This document shows, piece after piece, positions 7,812 through 13,527 of a DNA stretch of 15,359 bases (positions are counted from its first letter, which is position 1; every line of letters begins with the position of its first letter). Made by a program: the position numbers and the translations under genes. Origin of the DNA: Symbiobacteriaceae bacterium (lineage in GTDB: Bacteria > Bacillota > JAAYKD01 > WRDA01); the NCBI GenBank assembly GCA_009779515.1, contig WREE01000034.1, positions 1 through 15,359 of the forward strand, read 5' to 3'. Under the pieces are notes generated by a model. That model made no database searches, was not told where the DNA came from, and was given only the letters and a program-made list of their open reading frames with translations.

Positions 7812-9639
7812 TTGCTCTACTCCCTCTCCCATATATAGCTACACTGCCAGGGGGTACAAGACAGGTGCTTAAGTGCCTTTGGTGAAGAATGTGATAAGTA
7901 AAATCGGGAAAAGGTAAAACCACAGCTTCTTTATTAATATTAGATGCGATGAGGAGACAATCCTCCCCTTCTCCTCGGGTAAAAGCGAAAACTCCTTCAC
8001 GGGCTTTCATTAAACGGTATTCCCCTTCTCGTAAGACCGGGTACTCTTGCCGTAGCTGGGCTAGCCTACGGTACCAGCTTTGCAGCTCCACATCCTCTTT
8101 ACCCCAAGGAAAACAAACGCGGTTGAAAGGGTCGGCGCCCCCCTCCATACCAACTTCGTCACCGTAGTAAACACAAGGAAAGCCAGGTAGGGTAAACTGT
8201 AAAGCAGCGGCTATGCGCAGTAACTGCTTCCCCCGAGCTAACTGCCAGTCGCTCAAGCGGTAATGCTGCATCTCCTCTTTGGAGGTGGGAAAGTCGTCTC
8301 CTCCCAGAACTGTTAAAATCCGCATAGTGTCATGTGTTCCTAAAATGTTCATCAAGGTATGCAGCACCGGTTGAGGGTAATTCTGGGTGATGGTTGCCAT
8401 GGTTTGAGCTAAAAACTCCACCTTGCCTTCCCGTAGGTAAGCAATGATGGCGTTTTTTAGGGGGTAGTTCATCACGGAATCGAGCTGTCCCCCCAGAAAA
8501 TACTGGCGGCGCACTCCGTAAGCAACTTTATTCGAAGCATCTTCCCAAACTTCACCGATTAAGAGTGCATGGGGATTCGTGCGGCGTACAGCTGCACATA
8601 AAGGATTTAAAAAAGCATCGGGTAGCTCATCTACCACATCCAGACGCCAACCGGCTATACCGCACTCCATCCAATGGTCGATGACCCCTCCTACCTCGTT
8701 GATAAAATCCCGGTAAGAGTTGTCATATTTGGCGATGGTAGGCAGTAATAAAATATCCCACCAGCAGAGGTAAGCCTCTGGCCACTTGGTAAAAGTAAAC
8801 CAGGAGGCATAGGGTGAAGCGAGAGATTGGTAAGCTCCCAGGGTGGAGTAGTTGCCTTCTTTATTAAAATAAAGACTATCGCTCCCCACATGACTAAAAA
8901 CCCCATCCAGAATAACTGCCATCCCATACTTTTTCGCCTCTTGACAAAGAGCACGTAAAGTTCGGTCATCACCAAAGCCGGCATCAATCCGGTGAAAATT
9001 ACCGGTGTCGTATTTGTGATTAGAAGCAGCTTCAAAGATGGGGCTTAAGTACAAGCAGGTTACCCCCTGCTCTTGGAGATAGGGAAGCTTTGCCATAATG
9101 CCTTCCAGATTACCCCCAAAAAAGTCTTTGTTGGGGACAATGCCGTTATCATCCGGAGCAAAGAAGGGGGTTCCACCCCAGTCTCGACGCCGAACGGCAT
9201 CTCCTCGTAAGGGGAGCTCTGAAGCTCCCCCCTTGGCAAAGCGATCCACAAAGATATGGTACATAACCCCGCCTTTGATCCAGTCGGGAGTCTCTAGGTG
9301 AGCAGCATGGAGGGTAAATTGGTAGGGATCGGTGGGGTTAGCCCCTGGCCCTTGACGATCGATATAAAAGGAGCCTTCGGCAGTTTCAATACTAAACCAA
9401 TACCAATATAGACCGGTGCTGTCTGGTGCCAAGGTTACGCTAAACAGGTCGTCAATCCCTTCCATCCCCTGCCACTCCATAGCAAGGTTGCCAGTTTCTC
9501 CCCCATCGATCTTCCAATATAACCATGCCTGGCAGCAGAGTCCCCGGCGGTAGCGGAGGGTGAGCTGCAAATCTGCTCCCACTGGGAGAGCCCCCTGGGG
9601 GGTACGACAGCGCTCATGGAATTCATCGAAATAATACAT
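7798..9639 (-). CDS. GH13 neopullulanase/cyclomaltodextrinase-like alpha-glucan hydrolase
   Basis: This 613-residue protein has an N-terminal beta-rich domain (about 1-115), which resembles the CBM34-like domain of neopullulanases. A GH13 catalytic barrel follows: W-I-K-G-G-V-M-Y-H-I-F-V-D-R-F (120-134), F-F-G-G-N-L (173-178), D-G-V-F-S-H (245-250), the nucleophile Asp334 in G-W-R-L-D-V-V, acid/base Glu363 in I-G-E-V-W, and Asp437 in L-G-T-H-D-T. All three catalytic residues are present. No secretion signal is evident, so it should act in the cytoplasm on glycogen or maltodextrins. The M-P-K-L-N segment typical of the classical cyclomaltodextrinase group is not evident. The start is ATG at 9639, since GGAGG lies 7 bases upstream; an upstream TTG at 9657 would precede that site. 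No glgX or pullulanase gene is present here, so it may be the branch-cleaving enzyme; this is inference. It could equally be a plain alpha-amylase or maltogenic enzyme. Confidence 0.88.
   Translation of the reverse strand: MYYFDEFHERCRTPQGALPVGADLQLTLRYRRGLCCQAWLYWKIDGGETGNLAMEWQGMEGIDDLFSVTLAPDSTGLYWYWFSIETAEGSFYIDRQGPGANPTDPYQFTLHAAHLETPDWIKGGVMYHIFVDRFAKGGASELPLRGDAVRRRDWGGTPFFAPDDNGIVPNKDFFGGNLEGIMAKLPYLQEQGVTCLYLSPIFEAASNHKYDTGNFHRIDAGFGDDRTLRALCQEAKKYGMAVILDGVFSHVGSDSLYFNKEGNYSTLGAYQSLASPYASWFTFTKWPEAYLCWWDILLLPTIAKYDNSYRDFINEVGGVIDHWMECGIAGWRLDVVDELPDAFLNPLCAAVRRTNPHALLIGEVWEDASNKVAYGVRRQYFLGGQLDSVMNYPLKNAIIAYLREGKVEFLAQTMATITQNYPQPVLHTLMNILGTHDTMRILTVLGGDDFPTSKEEMQHYRLSDWQLARGKQLLRIAAALQFTLPGFPCVYYGDEVGMEGGADPFNRVCFPWGKEDVELQSWYRRLAQLRQEYPVLREGEYRLMKAREGVFAFTRGEGEDCLLIASNINKEAVVLPFPDFTYHILHQRHLSTCLVPPGSVAIYGRGSRANDRK
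9211..9230. repeat. Perfect 8-base inverted repeat inside the amylase gene
   Basis: The arms ggggagct (9211-9218) and agctcccc (9223-9230) are perfect inverted copies with a 4-base loop. The element lies in codons for the G-A-S-E-L-P stretch after V-D-R-F-A-K-G. Related GH13 enzymes, from memory, have a similar K-G-G...L-P-x-R stretch here, so this is probably a by-product of codon choice rather than an insertion. Confidence 0.5.
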
Positions 9640-9699
9640 CCTGCTCCCTCCTAACAACCCCCAATAGCTTTCGTCTGCTTTCCTTTACGGTTGTTCAAA

Positions 9700-11172
9700 T
9701 TAGGTAAGTGTACTGTAAAGCTCGAGGTAATCTCGGGCAGAGCGATCCCAGGAAAAGTCTTGCCCGATAACCTCTTTCATAAGAAGGAACCAGTCCTCGG
9801 GGAAGTTATTATATAATCCCAGAGCAGCGCGAATAGTCTGTAAAAAGTCGTTGGAGTTGTAGCGGCTGAAGACAAAACCGTTCCCTTCACCGTAGCGGCA
9901 ATCTTTGATGGTATCTTTTAAGCCACCCGTAGCCCGGACAATGGGAACAGTTGCATAACGGGAAGCAATCATCTGTGCTAAACCACAAGGCTCACTGAGG
10001 GAAGGCATGAGCATCATATCGGAGCCAGCATAAATTTTCGTGGATATTTCGGCGTTATAGGCAATATTTACCACCACCTGCTCAGGATAACGAATAGCTA
10101 AGTCAGAGAGAAAAAGTTCATAAAGGTGGTCGCCGGTACCTAAAATACAGAGCTGGAGGTTTTCTTTAAGCAGGTCGTCAATAATAGTCGTTAGAAGGTC
10201 GATACCCTTGTGGGGGACTAAACGGGACACCATACAGAGAACCGGGGTGCGAGGGCTTACTGGCAAATTAAACAAGGTCTGCAGTTCCCGTTTGCATAAA
10301 GCTTTTTTAGCTAGGCAGTCAGCATCAAAGTTTACCCTTAACTTGGCATCGCAAGTAGGGTTATAGAGATTGGTATCGATACCGTTTAAAATACCGGTGA
10401 GCTTGCCGGCATAAATATTGATAATGTGATCTAAGCCGTACCCTCCCCCTGCCTTAATTTCCTCGGCATATGAAGGAGAAACGGTGGTCAGCCGATCGCA
10501 AGCAACTATGGCACCCTTCATGAGGTTAAGGCAGCCGTCATACTCCACCAGGGGATAAGCGTCGGCACCCAAACCAAAGACATCCCCCAAGATATCCAGG
10601 GTGTACTTACCTTGGTACTCAATATTGTGAATAGTGAAAATAGAGCGCATCTGGGGGTATTTTTCCCTATAAAGGGTCTTCAGGTAAATGGGGATAAGAG
10701 CTGTTTGCCAATCGTGGCAGTGGATAACCTCCGGGACAAACTGCATAGCTTCCAGAGCAGCCAAGACCGCCTGGGAGAAGAAAGCGAAACGCTCCCCATC
10801 ATCGTAGTAGCCGTAGCAGTTTTCGCGATTAAAATAGTCGGAGTTATCTAAGAAAAAATAGGTGATACCGTCTCTTTGGGTACGATAAATACCACACCCT
10901 TTAGTTCGCCAAGCCAAGTTGACTTCCACCGTACCTACATGCTCCAAAGCCGCTCCGTAATGAGCGAAGACTGCCTGGTAGAGAGGTGCCACGACGGCAA
11001 TTTCCAAGGTAGGTTCTACACGGCGCAAAGCAGCCGGTAAAGAACCTACCACCTGACCCATCCCACCGGTAACCACAAAGGGAGCAACTTCGGAGACTGC
11101 ATAAAGAATTTTTGGTATAGCAGAAGCGTTCTCCGCTGCCTCGGTGTTGGCTGCCGTTGAAGTCGCTGTCAT
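9700..11172 (-). CDS. glgA: Glycogen synthase (ADP-glucose, GT5)
   Basis: This 490-residue GT5 enzyme extends alpha-1,4-glucan chains using ADP-glucose from GlgC/GlgD. The N-terminal Rossmann domain begins at about residue 20 after a short Ala/Thr/Ser/Glu-rich leader, with I-L-Y-A-V-S-E-V-A-P-F then V-V-T-G-G-M-G-Q-V-V-G-S-L-P. The middle shows H-C-H-D-W-Q-T-A-L-I-P and T-I-H-N-I-E-Y-Q-G. The C-terminal half has V-S-R-L-V-P-H-K-G-I-D-L, the catalytic-site S-E-P-C-G-L-A-Q-M, and V-P-I-V-R-A-T-G-G-L-K-D-T. The usual nucleotide-sugar-binding Lys of K-T-G-G-L is Val34, with Leu to Met two glycines later. The start is ATG at 11172 with a GGGGG site 10 bases upstream; glgD ends 25 bases before. No other start would retain the whole first strand. 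Length is close to the usual 480. Family identity is secure; the Lys loss might reflect a subfamily rather than inactivity. Confidence 0.96.
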   Translation of the reverse strand: MTATSTAANTEAAENASAIPKILYAVSEVAPFVVTGGMGQVVGSLPAALRRVEPTLEIAVVAPLYQAVFAHYGAALEHVGTVEVNLAWRTKGCGIYRTQRDGITYFFLDNSDYFNRENCYGYYDDGERFAFFSQAVLAALEAMQFVPEVIHCHDWQTALIPIYLKTLYREKYPQMRSIFTIHNIEYQGKYTLDILGDVFGLGADAYPLVEYDGCLNLMKGAIVACDRLTTVSPSYAEEIKAGGGYGLDHIINIYAGKLTGILNGIDTNLYNPTCDAKLRVNFDADCLAKKALCKRELQTLFNLPVSPRTPVLCMVSRLVPHKGIDLLTTIIDDLLKENLQLCILGTGDHLYELFLSDLAIRYPEQVVVNIAYNAEISTKIYAGSDMMLMPSLSEPCGLAQMIASRYATVPIVRATGGLKDTIKDCRYGEGNGFVFSRYNSNDFLQTIRAALGLYNNFPEDWFLLMKEVIGQDFSWDRSARDYLELYSTLT

Positions 11173-11197
11173 AAATTATCTACCCCCATATAGTATA

Positions 11198-12310
11198 TTA
11201 TACAACTTTGCCAATACCAATATAAACCGGATGGTTGCGGTGCCCCAACAGGTTGCGTTCTGCGGAGATAATCACATCATGGTCGGTAACAATCCAATTA
11301 AGCTCAGCACCGGAACCCACTAAGGTGTTGCGTTGCAGGATAGAGTTGCGCACTACCGCTCCCGGTTTAACTTGGACATCTCGGAAGATCACACAGTTTT
11401 CCACTGTCCCTTCGATGAGACATCCATTGGAAACAATAGAGTTACGCACTTTAGCCTCACTGCCATACTTCGTGGGTAGGGAGTTGCGTACCCCGGTGTT
11501 TATGCGCCGTCCACCTGAGTTAAACAGAGGTTCCCGCTTGCGGGGATCAAGCATATCCATGTTATAATGAAAAAAGGTTTCCAGGGAAGAGACGCGAGCA
11601 TAGTATCCTTCATAAAGCCAACTTCGGACTTTAAGTGCCTTAAGCGCCCCTGCTAATACACTGCAGCTAAAACGGATAACATCACAGGAACCTTCGTTAG
11701 CTAATAAACGCAGCAAAGCATCTTTACGCACGATAAAGGCACCCATGGAGATATTTTGCTCTTCACCTATGGTAGGGTTGGCGCTAATCCCGGTGATAGC
11801 TCCCTCTTCGCCCAGTTGATACGCTACCGTGTGAGGTCGGTCGATATCTAAAGGTTGCTGACGTACATAAAGAGCAGTGACATCAGCGCCGGATGCCTCG
11901 TGCTGCTGTAAAGGGAGGCGAAAATCCAGATTATAGGCAGAACTGCAATCGGTAACCAGCACATGGTTACTCCGTGCTCGCTCCACATAGACTAACGCCC
12001 GTTGCAACGGTTCATCCCGAATATCATGAAAAGGACGCTCTCCTGCCGGGTAAGGTGGGAAGAAGGTTATCCCGCCGCTGGATCTTGCCAAGTCCCACGC
12101 TCTTCCGGCACCAATATGGTTAATTAAAGACTGGTATTGGCTCCCCAAGACCATAGCTACATTGTGGATACCGGAGTTGTCCATATTCGAGAGGGTAAAG
12201 TCAATTAAGCGGTAGTGTCCGCCAAAGTGAACGGCTGCTGCTGTACGAGAGGTGGAGCCATCCCCGTAGAGAAGGGGATGAAGATCTGAAAGACAAAGCC
12301 CTACATGCAT
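11198..12310 (-). CDS. glgD: GlgD, non-catalytic subunit of ADP-glucose pyrophosphorylase
   Basis: The 370-residue protein is a paralogue of the adjacent GlgC and is probably its regulatory subunit, as shown for the Geobacillus GlgC/GlgD enzyme. It retains the fold signature F-G-G-H-Y-R-L-I-D-F-T-L-S-N and ends in left-handed beta-helix hexapeptide repeats (I-V-S-N-G-C-L-I-E-G and following). It has lost the catalytic elements. In place of GlgC's A-G-G-x-G-T-R-L it reads L-S-D-L-H-P-L-L-Y-G-D-G. The G-D-H-I-Y-K-M-D motif is replaced by T-D-C-S-S-A-Y-N-L-D, and the F-D-E-K-P glucose-1-P loop is missing. The start is ATG at 12310, with AAAGGAGG 7 bases upstream; that site immediately follows the TAG of glgC, so both subunits should be made from one message in step. 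It has no visible frameshift, so it is a degenerate but maintained paralogue, not a pseudogene. Confidence 0.93.
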   Translation of the reverse strand: MHVGLCLSDLHPLLYGDGSTSRTAAAVHFGGHYRLIDFTLSNMDNSGIHNVAMVLGSQYQSLINHIGAGRAWDLARSSGGITFFPPYPAGERPFHDIRDEPLQRALVYVERARSNHVLVTDCSSAYNLDFRLPLQQHEASGADVTALYVRQQPLDIDRPHTVAYQLGEEGAITGISANPTIGEEQNISMGAFIVRKDALLRLLANEGSCDVIRFSCSVLAGALKALKVRSWLYEGYYARVSSLETFFHYNMDMLDPRKREPLFNSGGRRINTGVRNSLPTKYGSEAKVRNSIVSNGCLIEGTVENCVIFRDVQVKPGAVVRNSILQRNTLVGSGAELNWIVTDHDVIISAERNLLGHRNHPVYIGIGKVV

Positions 12311-12325
12311 GTACTAACCTCCTTT

Positions 12326-13459
12326 CTAAGACACCCATATGCCGGGAACAACCGTAGGTGGCGTACCGGCTACCCGAGGGGTGCCAATAGTGGTTCCCGC
12401 GTTTACCACACTGCGTTCGTCCAGTATACTATACTCCACTGTAGCTCCCTGCTGCACCAGAGAATCAGCCATGAGGATGGAGTTTCGCACCACAGCCCCC
12501 TCCTCCACCGTAGCTCCACTGGCCAACACCGAGTTTTCTACCTTGCCGCGTATGCTACAGCCGGAGGCTACCAGGCTGTTGGTGACTTCACCCACAATAT
12601 GGTGGGGTGGGCGGTTACGCCCTCTGGTCATGATCGGCCAATCTGGACGCCCCAGGGAAGGATCTTCCAGTATATCCATATTCCCCTCCCACAGGCTTTC
12701 TAAAGTGCCGACATCCCGCCAGTAACCTTGGAAACGGTAGGCAAACATACGGTGTTTGGCTGCCAAAATAGCCGGAATGATATTGCGACCAAAATCGTGT
12801 GCCGAGCTATCTTCAGTATTATCCTGGTTCAAATGTTCCTTGAGGACTTGCCAGTTGAAAATATAAATACCCATAGAAGCCAGGTTGCTTTTGGGTTTGG
12901 CCGGCTTTTCGTCAAACCGGGTAATCCGATCACTGGTATTGACGCGCATGATTCCATAGCGGCTGGCTTCCTCCAAAGGAACCTCAATGACGGCAATGGT
13001 GCAGTCGGCTTTAACTTCCTTGTGGTAGTTCAACATGGCGCTGTAATCCATTTTATAGATATGGTCTCCCGCCAGCACCAGCACATAAGTGGGGTTGTAC
13101 GATTCGATAAAATGGCGGTTCTGGTAAACGGCATTGGCGCTACCACTGTACCAGTCGGAGTTACTGCTCCCTTCATAGGGGGGCAAGAGAAAAACCCCTC
13201 CGGACATGAGGTCTAAGTTCCAAGGTTGACCCTTGCCTATATAGTCATGTAAAAAAAGAGGCAAGTATTGGGTGAGAACACCAATGGTATCTATGCCCGA
13301 AAGGACACAGTTGGAGAGAGTGAAATCCACCAAGCGGTACCTACCACCAAAAGCCACCGCCGGCTTAGCAACATGAGCGGTCAGATCCTCCAGCCGGGTG
13401 CCTCGCCCGCCTGCCAAGAGCATAGCCACACATTCCTTTTGCGAAAAAGGGGTAATCAA
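12326..13459 (-). CDS. glgC: Glucose-1-phosphate adenylyltransferase, catalytic subunit
   Basis: GlgC makes ADP-glucose and pyrophosphate from ATP and glucose-1-P, the committed step of glycogen synthesis. The 377 residues match the family length. The nucleotide-binding loop A-G-G-R-G-T-R-L is at 16-23, K-P-A-V-A-F-G-G-R-Y-R-L-V-D-F follows, the catalytic Asp132 is in G-D-H-I-Y-K-M-D-Y, and the glucose-1-P lysine is Lys185 in F-D-E-K-P, followed by S-M-G-I-Y-I-F. The C-terminus carries beta-helix hexapeptide repeats. The start is TTG at 13459: AAAGGAGG lies 7 bases upstream, and the next residues lead directly into C-V-A-M-L-L-A-G-G. glgB ends 68 bases upstream and glgD starts 15 bases downstream. 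Allosteric control is expected for the family, but bound effectors cannot be predicted here. All catalytic residues are present, which contrasts with GlgD. Confidence 0.97.
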   Translation of the reverse strand: MITPFSQKECVAMLLAGGRGTRLEDLTAHVAKPAVAFGGRYRLVDFTLSNCVLSGIDTIGVLTQYLPLFLHDYIGKGQPWNLDLMSGGVFLLPPYEGSSNSDWYSGSANAVYQNRHFIESYNPTYVLVLAGDHIYKMDYSAMLNYHKEVKADCTIAVIEVPLEEASRYGIMRVNTSDRITRFDEKPAKPKSNLASMGIYIFNWQVLKEHLNQDNTEDSSAHDFGRNIIPAILAAKHRMFAYRFQGYWRDVGTLESLWEGNMDILEDPSLGRPDWPIMTRGRNRPPHHIVGEVTNSLVASGCSIRGKVENSVLASGATVEEGAVVRNSILMADSLVQQGATVEYSILDERSVVNAGTTIGTPRVAGTPPTVVPGIWVS

Positions 13460-13527
13460 GAAGCTTCCTCCTTTACATCGTCATGCCGCCTACAGCTCGT
13501 ATAATTGGCGACTATTATGGCGCTATC
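13460..13527 (-). promoter_or_regulatory. glgB-glgC spacer with strong ribosome binding site
   Basis: The only clear signal in this 68-base spacer is AAAGGAGG (plus strand 13467-13474), 7 bases before the TTG start of glgC, which decides that start. I see no terminator hairpin and no convincing promoter, consistent with cotranscription of glgB and glgC. Confidence 0.6.

Noticed and set aside
7812..7832. ATG at 7832 as the start of glgP
   Set aside because: No Shine-Dalgarno upstream, while ATG at 7811 has GAGGGAG 8 bases before it.
9640..9657. TTG at 9657 as the start of the GH13 amylase
   Set aside because: The GGAGG site lies inside this extension and is correctly spaced for ATG at 9639.
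12259..12280. 7-base stem-loop near the 5' end of glgD
   Set aside because: It falls in codons of the L-H-P-L-L-Y-G-D-G stretch and is as likely to be chance; nothing else supports regulation.
12728..13216. Open frame of 162 residues on the plus strand, opposite glgC
   Set aside because: It lies wholly antisense to a well-supported glgC, has no recognisable domain, and mirrors the codon pattern of the real gene.
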